From Sphingomonas sp. CCH9-E2 (GTDB taxonomy: Bacteria; Pseudomonadota; Alphaproteobacteria; Sphingomonadales; Sphingomonadaceae): DNA of 64,000 bases. Shown piece after piece: positions 44,555 through 52,839 of the stretch (its first letter is position 1; each line of letters opens with the position of its first letter). Location: contig NZ_LSJM01000454.1 of NCBI RefSeq assembly GCF_001557215.1, positions 20,997-84,996 of the forward strand. The letters are read 5' to 3'. A program made the position numbers and the translations under genes. Below the pieces are notes generated by a model, which searched no databases, had not been told where the DNA came from, and saw only the letters and a list, made by a program, of their open reading frames with translations.

Positions 44555-47491
44555 ATGTCGATTGTCCAGAAGGTTGCACTTGCCCTGTCCGCCTCGACCG
44601 CCGCGCTCCTGCCGGCGGTGCCGGCCATGGCCGCCCAGGAAGAGCGGATCGCCTATGCTCTTCCGGCGCAGCCGCTTGCCCAGTCCCTGCGCGATGTGTC
44701 GATCCGGTCAGGGCGGGACATCGTGGCGCCGGCAGAGCTGCTCCGGGGCAGGACCGCCCCGCCGGTCCGCGGCAGCTACACGCTCGAGGAAGTCGTCGAA
44801 GCGCTCCTCGCCGGGTCCGGCCTCGCCGCGCGAAGGGCGGGCGAGGGGCTCGTAATCGCTCGCACGCAATCCACGCAGGGCATCGACGAGGGCGACTCTG
44901 CGACCGAAGAAGCGATCGTTGTCACCGGAACCCGCATCCGCGGTGCCGCCCCGGTCGGTTCGAACGTGGTGACGGTCGACCGGCAGGACATCGACCGCAG
45001 CGGCTATGCGACGACCCAGCAGATCCTCGTCGCCTTGCCCCAGAACTTCGCCGGCGGTGCGAACGAGGGCACGGTCGGCTTCTCGGTGCGCAACAACAGC
45101 AGCGCGAACTTCGGCTTCGGCTCCGGCATCAACCTGCGCGGGCTCGGCACGACCTCTACGCTAACGCTGGTCGACGGCAACCGGCAGCCGCTCGGCGGCG
45201 GTTCGGGCAGCTTCGTCGACCTGACGCTGATCCCGTCGAGCGTGATCGAGCGGATCGAGGTGCTCGCGGACGGCGCCTCGGCGATCTACGGGTCGGACGC
45301 GGTCGCGGGCGTGGTCAACGTCCGCCTGCGCCGCGACCTCGACGCCCCGGAGACCCGGTTGCGCTACGGTTTCGCCGATGGCTTGGAGGAGGTCCAGGCG
45401 AGTCAACTCGCCGGCTTCCACTGGGCCAGCGGCCGGTTCATCGCCGGCTATGAATATTACCGCCGGGGTCGGCTCGGCTCGGCGGATCGCGCTTATGCGA
45501 CCGAGGACCTGCGCGCGTTCGGCGGCCCGGACTACCGGCAGGACTATGCCAACCCCGCGACGATCATCGCCGCCAACGGGCAGGTCTTCGGCGTCCCCGG
45601 CGGCCAGAACGGTACGGGCTTGGTGGCAAGCGACCTCATCCCTGGTGTCGCCAATCGCGCCGATGGCCGCCGGGACACCGACCTGTTGCCGGCGCTGAAG
45701 CGGCACTCGGCCTATGCCGCGCTCGAGCAGGATCTTGGGCCCACCTTCACGTTCAGGGCGCAGGGCTTCTTCGCCGACCGGCGCTCCTCCGCTCGCTATT
45801 TTCCGAGCAACTACGGCGGGGTGGTCGTCAGCTCGGCCAACCCATTCTACGTCGATCCGCTCGGCACGGGCGAGCCGGTGACGGTCCATTACGACTTCCG
45901 GCCCGACCTTGGTCCCCCGACGCTCGACGCCCATGTCACCAACTGGGCGGGCGCAGCCTCGCTCAACGCGTCGTTCGGCCCCTGGAACGCCGAGCTCCAC
46001 GGCGCCTATGGGGAGCAGCGCGAACGCCAGGTCACAAGGAACGTGCCCAACTACTATCGGCTTGCTTTGGCGCTCGCCGATCCCGATCCGGCGACCGCCT
46101 ATAATCTGTTCGGCGACGGTTCGGTCACCAGCCGGGCGACGATCGAGCGGGTCCGCGGCGGCTTCGCCCAGACCGGTCTTTCACGGCAATGGTCGACGAG
46201 CCTGAAGTTGGACGGTCCGCTGTTCGCGCTGCCGGCGGACGACGTTCGCATGGCGATCGGCGGCGAGTACCGTCACGAATGGTACGGCTATTCGTCGGTC
46301 GAGGACGAATTCACGCCCGGACCGGTTGACGCCGGTTCAGCAGGCTTCCCGCTCGGTCGCTCGGTGGTCGCGGGCTATGCCGAGCTGCTCGCGCCGCTGG
46401 TCGGCCCGGACCAGAACGTGCCCGGAATCGACCGGCTCGACCTGTCGGTCGCCGGTCGGGTCGAGCACTACAGCGACTTCGGCACCACCGCCAATCCGCG
46501 GCTCGGCCTCAGCTGGAAGCCGCTTCCGGCGCTCACGCTGCGGGGCACGTTCGGCACCTCGTTTCGCGCGCCGAGTTTCAGCGACATCCGTCATGGCCCC
46601 GGCCTCAACCAGATCATCCCGCTGCCGCTGCCCGATCCCGCGTCGGCGACCGGTGCGACCAACGTGCTTGCCCTGTTCGGCAACCGTCCAGAAATCGGCC
46701 CGGAAAAGGCGCGCACCTGGACTGCGGGCTTCGACTTTCGACCGCCGAAGGTGCCCGGCCTCTCAATCAGCGCCACCTGGTTCGACATCGCCTATCGCGA
46801 CCGCATCAGCAACGTCGCTTCCGAGCTTTTCTCGTTTCTCGCGCAGCGCGGCCGGTTCCAGTCGCTGATCACCGACAATCCGGCTGCGGCCACGATTGCC
46901 GCGCTCTATGCGGACCCGACCTTCGTCAACCCCTACGGCATCCCGGCCTCCGCCGTGATGGTGCTGATCGACGCGCGCAACGCCAACCTGTCGCGAACCA
47001 CGGAGCGCGGGCTCGATTTCGACATCGGCTACCGGGGCGGGCGCGAGGGCCGCAGCTACGAACTCGGCGTGAGCGGTACCTGGCTCGCCAGCCTCAGGCA
47101 GAAGCTCACCGCCACCGCCGAAAGTGCCGATGTCGTCTCGACGATCGGCAATCCGGTCGACCTCCGCCTGCGCGCCCGTGCACTGGCGACGCACGGCCGG
47201 GCGAGCATCGCCGCGTATTTCAACTATGTCGACGGCTATCTCAACAACGGCGTCACGCCGGCCGAACCCGTGAACAGCTGGACCACCGTCGATCTTCAAC
47301 TCGGCTACCGCCTCGGCGGCGAGCGCGGTCCGTTGCGCGGCGTCAGCGTCTCGCTCAGCGTGACCAACCTGTTCGACCGCGCGCCGCCCTACGTCAACAA
47401 CCGCACCGCCTTCTCGGCCGCGGGCTTCGATCCCGAGAATGCCAGCCCGCTCGGACGGATGGTCGCCTTCCAGCTGGTCAAGTCATGGTGA
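44555..47491 (+). CDS. TonB-dependent receptor with N-terminal signalling (STN) domain
   Basis: A 978-residue outer-membrane receptor. The signal peptide ends near VPAMAAQ (residue 27). A secretin/TonB short N-terminal domain follows (about 30-105: ALPAQPLAQSLRDVSIRSGRDIVAPAELLRG), the part that contacts FecR. The plug is at about 120-260 (EEAIVVTGTRIRGAAPVGSNVVTV... LADGASAIYGSDAVAGVVNV), and a 22-strand barrel runs to the C-terminal aromatic residue (VAFQLVKSW). Position between fecI/fecR and the isopeptidase suggests it imports the lasso peptide. Its stop codon overlaps the isopeptidase start by 7 bp. Confidence 0.92.
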   Translation: MSIVQKVALALSASTAALLPAVPAMAAQEERIAYALPAQPLAQSLRDVSIRSGRDIVAPAELLRGRTAPPVRGSYTLEEVVEALLAGSGLAARRAGEGLVIARTQSTQGIDEGDSATEEAIVVTGTRIRGAAPVGSNVVTVDRQDIDRSGYATTQQILVALPQNFAGGANEGTVGFSVRNNSSANFGFGSGINLRGLGTTSTLTLVDGNRQPLGGGSGSFVDLTLIPSSVIERIEVLADGASAIYGSDAVAGVVNVRLRRDLDAPETRLRYGFADGLEEVQASQLAGFHWASGRFIAGYEYYRRGRLGSADRAYATEDLRAFGGPDYRQDYANPATIIAANGQVFGVPGGQNGTGLVASDLIPGVANRADGRRDTDLLPALKRHSAYAALEQDLGPTFTFRAQGFFADRRSSARYFPSNYGGVVVSSANPFYVDPLGTGEPVTVHYDFRPDLGPPTLDAHVTNWAGAASLNASFGPWNAELHGAYGEQRERQVTRNVPNYYRLALALADPDPATAYNLFGDGSVTSRATIERVRGGFAQTGLSRQWSTSLKLDGPLFALPADDVRMAIGGEYRHEWYGYSSVEDEFTPGPVDAGSAGFPLGRSVVAGYAELLAPLVGPDQNVPGIDRLDLSVAGRVEHYSDFGTTANPRLGLSWKPLPALTLRGTFGTSFRAPSFSDIRHGPGLNQIIPLPLPDPASATGATNVLALFGNRPEIGPEKARTWTAGFDFRPPKVPGLSISATWFDIAYRDRISNVASELFSFLAQRGRFQSLITDNPAAATIAALYADPTFVNPYGIPASAVMVLIDARNANLSRTTERGLDFDIGYRGGREGRSYELGVSGTWLASLRQKLTATAESADVVSTIGNPVDLRLRARALATHGRASIAAYFNYVDGYLNNGVTPAEPVNSWTTVDLQLGYRLGGERGPLRGVSVSLSVTNLFDRAPPYVNNRTAFSAAGFDPENASPLGRMVAFQLVKSW

Positions 47492-49575
47492 GGCGGTGGA
47501 TCGGGTTGCTGCCGCTGGCGATCGCCCTGGCTGGTCCCGCGGACGCCCAGCACACGCCGACGATGCGGGAGCTGATCGAGCTGACCGACCTGTCGAGCCT
47601 CGCGATCTCGCCGGACGGGCGCATGGTGGCGTTCCGCGAGGAATCCGCCTCGATCGAGCGCAATGCCTACGACCTCGCCTGGTTCGTCGTGCCGGTCGAC
47701 GGCAGCGCGCCGCCACGCCGCCTGGCCGATGCCGGCGAGGGCAACTGGCTCAACGGTACCTTGCTGTCCGAGCCGCCGCTCTGGTCGGCGGATTCGCAGT
47801 TCATCGTGTATCGTGCCGTGATCGACGGCGAGGTGCAGGTGTGGCGGGCGGCGGCAGACGGATCGAGCGCTGCGCGGGTCACGCAGGAACCGGGCAATGT
47901 GATCGACATTGCTCCGGGCCCCGACAGCCAATCGATCCTCTTTCGGGTGGGCGCCGCCCGTGCGGACATCGCCCGGGCCGAGCGGCAGGAGTATGACGAG
48001 GGGGTGCTTGTCGACGCCAGCGTCGACCCATCTCGGCCGCTCTACCGTGGCGCGCGCATCGACGGTCGGCGGGCGACCGAGCGACTGAAGGGATTCTGGT
48101 TCGGCCATGGCGGCCTGCTGGCCGATCGTCCGCCACGTGCCCGGGTGCTGGACGTCGCGTCCGGCAGGGTGCGCGACGCGAGCGACGCCGAGGCCGCCGG
48201 GCTCGCGCCGCCTGCCCAGTTCTTCGACCGGCTCGACGGGCGGCTGATGATCGCACGCGCCGCGGCGGGTGACGCGCGCGGCATCGCCTATGTCCTCTCG
48301 TCCGGCATGACCCACGACCTGCTCGTCGCGCGGGGCACGGGCCTTGCCGACGCGGTCCATTGCAATCCGGAGCAATGCGCCGGGCAGCGCATCCGGTCGG
48401 TTGCTTGGCAGCGCGGTGCCGACAGCCTCGTCTTCGAAACGCGCGACGGCAACGGCAATTCGAGCCTGTATCGCTGGGATGTCGGATCGGGGAGCGTCAC
48501 CACGCTGGCGACCGGACAGGGCGTACTCAATGGCGGGCGCGACGAGTCCGAGGGCTGCGCCATCGGCGCGCGCACGATTGTGTGCGTCGCCGCTGCGGCC
48601 GACGCACCGCCGCGGCTGGTCGCGATCGATCTCGACACCGGGAACTTGCGCACGCTGGTCGAGCCAAACTCCGCGCTCGCCGACCCGAGCATCCGCTTCC
48701 GCCCGCTCGAATGGCACGACTCGGCAGGGCGCCGCTTCACCGGCCAGCTGCTGCGGCCCGCGGGTGCGAACGCACGGGTTCCGCTGTTTGTCACCTACTA
48801 TTCGTGCAGCGGCTATCTGCGCGGCGGCCTCGGCGACGAATTCCCCTTGCGCGAATTTGCGCGAAACGGAATCGCCGCTCTCTGCATCAACAGGTTTCCG
48901 GCGCCCGACGGGATCGGCGATCAGGTCGGCGCCTATCGGATCGCTCAATCGGGCGTAGCCGCGGCGATCGCCCTGCTCGTCCGCGAGGACATCGTCGATC
49001 CCGCCAAGGTGGGCATGGGTGGCGTCAGCTTCGGCGGCGAATCCACCATCTGGATCGCTATGCATTCGCGCCTGCTCGCCGCGATGTCGATCGCCAACGT
49101 GCTGCTGACGCCGACCTACTACTGGTTCAATGCGGTCGAGGGTCGCGAGGTGCCGGATGTGCTGCGCTCGGGCTGGGGCATCGGCGACCCCGACCGGGAT
49201 CGGCGCGGCTGGAGCGATCTGTCCCCCGCCTTCAACGCCGACACGATCCGGACCCCGCTGCTGATGCAGCTGCCCGAACTCGAGTATCGTCCCAACGTCG
49301 AACTGCTCGCGCGTCTTCAGCGCGCAGGCACGCCGGTCGAGCTTTGGGCTTTTCCCGACGAGGTTCACGTCAAATGGCAGCCGCGCCACCAGTTGGCCGC
49401 GAATGCTCGCAATCTCGACTGGTTCCGGTTCTGGCTTCGCGGCGAGATCGATCCCGATCCCGCCAAGGCGGAGCAGTATCGCCGCTGGGAGGGCTATCGC
49501 CGTTCGGCTGCCGGTTCGGGCTCGAGCCAGCCGCGCACCCAGGCTTCGGCATCGATGAGCGGCAGCAGGCGGTAG
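47485..49575 (+). CDS. Lasso peptide isopeptidase (Atxe2/SpI-IsoP-like S9 peptidase)
   Basis: A 696-residue secreted prolyl-oligopeptidase-like enzyme. The signal peptide is RWIGLLPLAIALAGPADAQ; a beta-propeller spans about 35-400 and an alpha/beta hydrolase about 420-665. The Ser nucleophile is at 515 (GMGGVSFGGES), the His at 628 (DEVHVKW), and a Glu at 600 lies 28 residues before the His, consistent with the Ser-Glu-His triad described for lasso isopeptidases. It linearises the lasso by cutting the isopeptide bond after uptake. The last 28 codons overlap the 3' end of the convergent cyclase gene by 82 bp. Confidence 0.9.
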   Translation: MVRRWIGLLPLAIALAGPADAQHTPTMRELIELTDLSSLAISPDGRMVAFREESASIERNAYDLAWFVVPVDGSAPPRRLADAGEGNWLNGTLLSEPPLWSADSQFIVYRAVIDGEVQVWRAAADGSSAARVTQEPGNVIDIAPGPDSQSILFRVGAARADIARAERQEYDEGVLVDASVDPSRPLYRGARIDGRRATERLKGFWFGHGGLLADRPPRARVLDVASGRVRDASDAEAAGLAPPAQFFDRLDGRLMIARAAAGDARGIAYVLSSGMTHDLLVARGTGLADAVHCNPEQCAGQRIRSVAWQRGADSLVFETRDGNGNSSLYRWDVGSGSVTTLATGQGVLNGGRDESEGCAIGARTIVCVAAAADAPPRLVAIDLDTGNLRTLVEPNSALADPSIRFRPLEWHDSAGRRFTGQLLRPAGANARVPLFVTYYSCSGYLRGGLGDEFPLREFARNGIAALCINRFPAPDGIGDQVGAYRIAQSGVAAAIALLVREDIVDPAKVGMGGVSFGGESTIWIAMHSRLLAAMSIANVLLTPTYYWFNAVEGREVPDVLRSGWGIGDPDRDRRGWSDLSPAFNADTIRTPLLMQLPELEYRPNVELLARLQRAGTPVELWAFPDEVHVKWQPRHQLAANARNLDWFRFWLRGEIDPDPAKAEQYRRWEGYRRSAAGSGSSQPRTQASASMSGSRR

Positions 49576-51242
49576 AAGCGCTGATCGCGCGGCCCCACCG
49601 GCCGGCGGAGGAAGGTCGCCACCGCGGGGCGATCGAGCAGGCCGGCGCGGGCGAGATGGCCTTCGAGCAGGAAAGGCTCCAGCCGCGCCCGGTTGGCCTC
49701 GAAGTTGCGGATGCAATAGGCATCCATGCCGCCCTTGGACCGGCGATCGAGCACTTTTGCCGGCAAAGCGTCGCGGAAGGCCTCGCGTGCCACCGCGCGA
49801 TCGCGGCCGCCCGCAATCCACAGCCATGTCGGCACGCGGAAGCAGGCCTCCATCACCGGCTGGCTGAGCAGTGGAAAGAGCGAAGGCGCGACGGCGTGCC
49901 GAGCATAGCCGTCGAGATGGGCGAAAGCGGCGATCACCGCGCGGATATGGCTCCTGCGCCCGGGAAGCGCGTCGGCCGGTTCGTCGAGCCAGGGATGGAA
50001 GTCCGGGACGTCGGGCAGCCGTTCGCGGGCAAGGAACGCGTCATTGTTGGGCCAGACGCGGTGGATCGGCGGGCGATGGGCCTGCCGCCACGCCATCCAG
50101 CCAGCGGTCCACAAATTGGTGTCATGGATCTCCGTGATGTCCCGGACGGCGCTGAGGAAGCGGCGCCCGAGGCCGAAGGCGTGCAGCGCATCGGCCGCGG
50201 GCGCGGCCGATGCCGGCGAGCAGAAGACGCAATCCCCGCCTGTCCCGCTGACGAACGCATCGATACCGCGCTCGCGCGCAATGGCGGCGAGAAGCTGATC
50301 CGCCGGGCGCAGGATGGCGGGAATGCCCGGCCGCGCGGTGCGCGTCGGCACGTGGGCGGTCAGGTCGACCTCGCTCCCAGTCGCCTGTTCCGCAAGCGGG
50401 AGGCCGATGCATTCGGCCGTGGCGCGGGCATAGACCCGCTCGTCACCTTCGGTGCCCGGCGTGACCAGGTTGATCGCGGCGGCCGGTGCGCCCGCGGCTG
50501 CGAGCGCGGCGGCCAGCACCGACGAGTCGAGCCCGCCGGACAGTTCGAGCAGGACCGATTGGTGGCCGCGCACCAGACCGGCCACGGCCAGCTCGACGCT
50601 TTGGCGGACCGCGCGGCCCGCTTGTGCCGGATCGGCCAACTGGCGCTCCGCCTTGGCGAAGGCCCAGGGGCTCCAGACGCCGAGACGCTGCGTGCCATCG
50701 GCGGTAAAGCAGGTCGAGTCGCCGGCGAAGAGCTCGTCGATCCCGGCCAGACCCGTCGCCCCGGCTCGAAGATGCGGGAACGCCAAATGGTGGGCGAGGA
50801 AATTCCAGTCGATCTCGGCCGAGCGCTGGGCAACGGCGAGCAGCAATTCGGGATCCGACGAGACCAAGGTCACGCCATCGACCGTCGTTCGCAACGCCGG
50901 CACGCCGCCGGAAGGTGCGCGGACGACCGTTGTCGCCGCCTTGGCGGCGTTATGCAGGAAAGCGACATAATCGCCCCAGCACCCCGCGACCAGATGCAGG
51001 TCGTGGGCCGGTGGCGTCTCGAATGCGTCCGCGCCTGACTTGGGCGACAGGATCGCGCCGATCGCTATCCCGCTCTCGCCCCAGGATCGATGGCGGCATT
51101 CCGGCACGGCGAGGACGATCAGGCTCTCGCTTTCGAACAGCCGGCAGAACCCGATCTCGGCAGTTGCGCGGCTGGCGAGCCGAACCGCGCTGCCGGGATC
51201 GTTGCCCGGTGCGATGATCGCCAGATAGGCGTCGCGCCTCAT
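49494..51242 (-). CDS. Lasso peptide cyclase (C protein, asparagine-synthase-like)
   Basis: A 582-residue ATP-dependent macrolactam synthetase. The synthetase domain has the PP-loop LLELSGGLDSSVLAAAL (SGGLDS at 235-240) and later SGTGGDCVFCS. The N-terminal half resembles the asparagine synthase glutaminase fold but lacks the catalytic Cys2, as expected for lasso cyclases, which use the core's own alpha-amine. It adenylates the side chain of the ring Asp/Glu and closes the ring onto residue 1. The ATG at 51242 overlaps the B gene stop (ATGA). It ends inside the convergent isopeptidase gene. Confidence 0.92.
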   Translation of the reverse strand: MRRDAYLAIIAPGNDPGSAVRLASRATAEIGFCRLFESESLIVLAVPECRHRSWGESGIAIGAILSPKSGADAFETPPAHDLHLVAGCWGDYVAFLHNAAKAATTVVRAPSGGVPALRTTVDGVTLVSSDPELLLAVAQRSAEIDWNFLAHHLAFPHLRAGATGLAGIDELFAGDSTCFTADGTQRLGVWSPWAFAKAERQLADPAQAGRAVRQSVELAVAGLVRGHQSVLLELSGGLDSSVLAAALAAAGAPAAAINLVTPGTEGDERVYARATAECIGLPLAEQATGSEVDLTAHVPTRTARPGIPAILRPADQLLAAIARERGIDAFVSGTGGDCVFCSPASAAPAADALHAFGLGRRFLSAVRDITEIHDTNLWTAGWMAWRQAHRPPIHRVWPNNDAFLARERLPDVPDFHPWLDEPADALPGRRSHIRAVIAAFAHLDGYARHAVAPSLFPLLSQPVMEACFRVPTWLWIAGGRDRAVAREAFRDALPAKVLDRRSKGGMDAYCIRNFEANRARLEPFLLEGHLARAGLLDRPAVATFLRRPVGPRDQRFYRLLPLIDAEAWVRGWLEPEPAAERR

Positions 51243-51910
51243 ATGACGAGAATGGGCCGGAAACGGCTGGCGTGGTCGAGCGCGTCCGTCAGGACGATGT
51301 TCCCATCCTGCGCCCAGCAGTGGGCGGTGAACGGAAAGGCCTCCACCCCGAAAACCAGGCGGGGTGCGTGACCGCGCCGCATGACGAACCACAGGAAGGC
51401 GATCGAGTCCGGCAGGCAGAGCGGGCGGAACGGCAGCAGCCGGCGCAACCGGGCAAACTGCTGGGCCAAGGCATCGAGCCCCGGTCCGTTCGCGGGTGAT
51501 CTAGTGCGCGCGCGCCGTGTTGCGATGCGATCGAGCACTGACTTGAGCGGCCGCGCCCGGAGTACGATCCGCGCGGCGAATGTAAGCAGCGCGACTTCGC
51601 CAAGCGCCCGCCGATCGCCATGCGACAGCAGCTCGGGTCGCTCGAGCGCGCTGCCCGACGGCGTCGGCAGTCGGCACTGCGTCGACCTGGCCTCATCGGG
51701 CTCGCCCGGGCCCGCCACGAAGCCGAACCCACGCAGTCGCGCCAGGGTCCCCGCGTCCACCCAATCGCTTGCGCCGGTCCGCAGCGCCTCCAGCGCCTCG
51801 CCGGCGTCGGCCCCCAGCTGCCAGTAACGGTCCGCCTTCACGTCGAGAATGATCGTGCGGCCGTCGAAGGCCACGAAGCCGACTCCATCGCGGATCCGAT
51901 AATGGTCCAT
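51239..51910 (-). CDS. Lasso peptide B protein (leader-binding RRE fused to leader protease)
   Basis: A protein of about 223 residues (longer by 12 if the GTG at 51946 is used). Residues 1-75 form a PqqD-like RRE that binds the leader (MDHYRIRDGVGFVAFDGRTIILDVKADRYWQLGADAGEALEAL). The C-terminal transglutaminase-like protease has Cys165 (FRPLCLPDSIAFLW), His197 (FPFTAHCWAQ) and Asp209 (IVLTDAL), the catalytic triad that removes the leader. This unsplit form is normal in Proteobacteria. It lies 52 bp after the precursor gene and overlaps the cyclase gene by 4 bp. Confidence 0.9.
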   Translation of the reverse strand: MDHYRIRDGVGFVAFDGRTIILDVKADRYWQLGADAGEALEALRTGASDWVDAGTLARLRGFGFVAGPGEPDEARSTQCRLPTPSGSALERPELLSHGDRRALGEVALLTFAARIVLRARPLKSVLDRIATRRARTRSPANGPGLDALAQQFARLRRLLPFRPLCLPDSIAFLWFVMRRGHAPRLVFGVEAFPFTAHCWAQDGNIVLTDALDHASRFRPILVI

Positions 51911-51962
51911 GACGCAAAGGGGAGCGGGCGCGCTGCGACACAGCACGTCCGCTCCGGCAGGG

Positions 51963-52094
51963 TCATTCGGCTTCGATGCCGAGCGGCTGGGCGATGACGC
52001 CGAGCTCGGTCTGGAAGCCCGGCCGGCCCTTGGTCTCGATGCTCGCCGCGCCGAGGTCGATCAGCTCGTCATGCTGTTCGCGTTCACGTTCCAT
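51963..52094 (-). CDS. Lasso peptide precursor (A), new
   Basis: A 43-residue peptide found by reading the strand in front of the B gene. The start has AAGGAG 8 bases upstream. The leader is MEREREQHDELIDLGAASIETK; its penultimate Thr (Thr21) is the hallmark of lasso leaders. The predicted core starts at Gly23: ring GRPGFQTE, closed from the Gly1 amine to the Glu8 side chain, then tail LGVIAQPLGIEAE. An 8-residue Gly-to-Glu ring is one of the standard sizes. The acidic ...PLG-x-(E/D) tail recalls benenodin/astexin-type lassos (from memory). Position directly before B and C supports the call. Confidence 0.88.
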   Translation of the reverse strand: MEREREQHDELIDLGAASIETKGRPGFQTELGVIAQPLGIEAE

Positions 52095-52239
52095 GATGAC
52101 ACTCCTTCGCATTGCTGCGCCACTGCAGCCTTGGGAGTGTACGAAGCGTGCCCGGTTATCCGAACTTTATACGGACTCTATTTCGACTTTGTTTGGTGGC
52201 CTTGCTTGCGGGATGCGGGCAGGCGGTCCGGCTCGCGCA
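52095..52239 (-). promoter_or_regulatory. Presumed promoter region of the lasso biosynthetic operon
   Basis: The 145 bp between the GntR gene and the precursor start should contain the operon promoter if it is not read through from upstream. No clear sigma-70 boxes or palindrome could be assigned. Read-through from the luxI-phyH-gntR transcript is possible because no terminator-like hairpin is visible here. Confidence 0.35.
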
Positions 52240-52839
52240 CTAGTCTGTCCGGTAGACCGCACGGACGATGGCGGCCGCAGCGCGGCGGCGCCGGCTGTGA
52301 TAGCCTGAAATGAATCGGCGCAGCCGGTCACGCCCACCCAGCGAGGCTGCGTTGGCCAGTTCGGCCAACTCGTCCTCGATCCCGTCCAGCACCTGAGGCT
52401 CGACCAGGCGGACGGCGTGGAGCCGCCCGTTGAGCCGTTCGACGGCGCGCGCATGTTCGCTGTTCGGCGAGCAGCGTGCGATCGCGAGGAACAGTGTCGC
52501 GGTGCGGTCGGCGACATCGCCGGTCGCAGCTTGCGGGGCGGGTCTTGCCGCAGGCGGCCAGCTACGGATCGAAAGACCGAGCAACGCGGCCGACCAATCG
52601 TAGCGATCGCGCAACCCCGGCTCATCGAGTGCGGGCACGTGGAAACCGCCGCTGGTCCGTGTCTCGACGAGGCCCTCGCCGGTCAGCAGGTGGAGCGCGT
52701 CGCGGACCGGCGTGACGCTTGCCGCAAGCGGCGCGGCAAGCACCGCCGGATCGAGTCGATCGCCCGGGCGGAACTCACGGCCCATGATCCGCGCCCTCAG
52801 CACCTCGAGCACGCGTTCGGCGGTCGCCCCCGAATTCAT
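52240..52839 (-). CDS. GntR family transcriptional regulator
   Basis: A 199-residue regulator with an N-terminal winged helix (residues 8-70: ERVLEVLRARIMGREFRPGDRLDPAVLAAPLAASVTPVRDALHLLTGEGLVETRTSGGFHV), the GntR/FadR pattern. The remaining 130 residues are helical and resemble a divergent FCD-type ligand domain. It starts with ATG overlapping the stop of the dioxygenase-like gene (ATGA, 52836-52839). Being between a quorum-sensing synthase operon and the lasso precursor, it is a candidate local regulator; its ligand is unknown. The open frame upstream of 52839 is antisense-like and not coding. Confidence 0.85.
   Translation of the reverse strand: MNSGATAERVLEVLRARIMGREFRPGDRLDPAVLAAPLAASVTPVRDALHLLTGEGLVETRTSGGFHVPALDEPGLRDRYDWSAALLGLSIRSWPPAARPAPQAATGDVADRTATLFLAIARCSPNSEHARAVERLNGRLHAVRLVEPQVLDGIEDELAELANAASLGGRDRLRRFISGYHSRRRRAAAAIVRAVYRTD

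Noticed and set aside
47389..49827. 812-codon open frame antisense to the isopeptidase
   Set aside because: High-GC antisense artefact; the plus-strand frame has a signal peptide and catalytic motifs.
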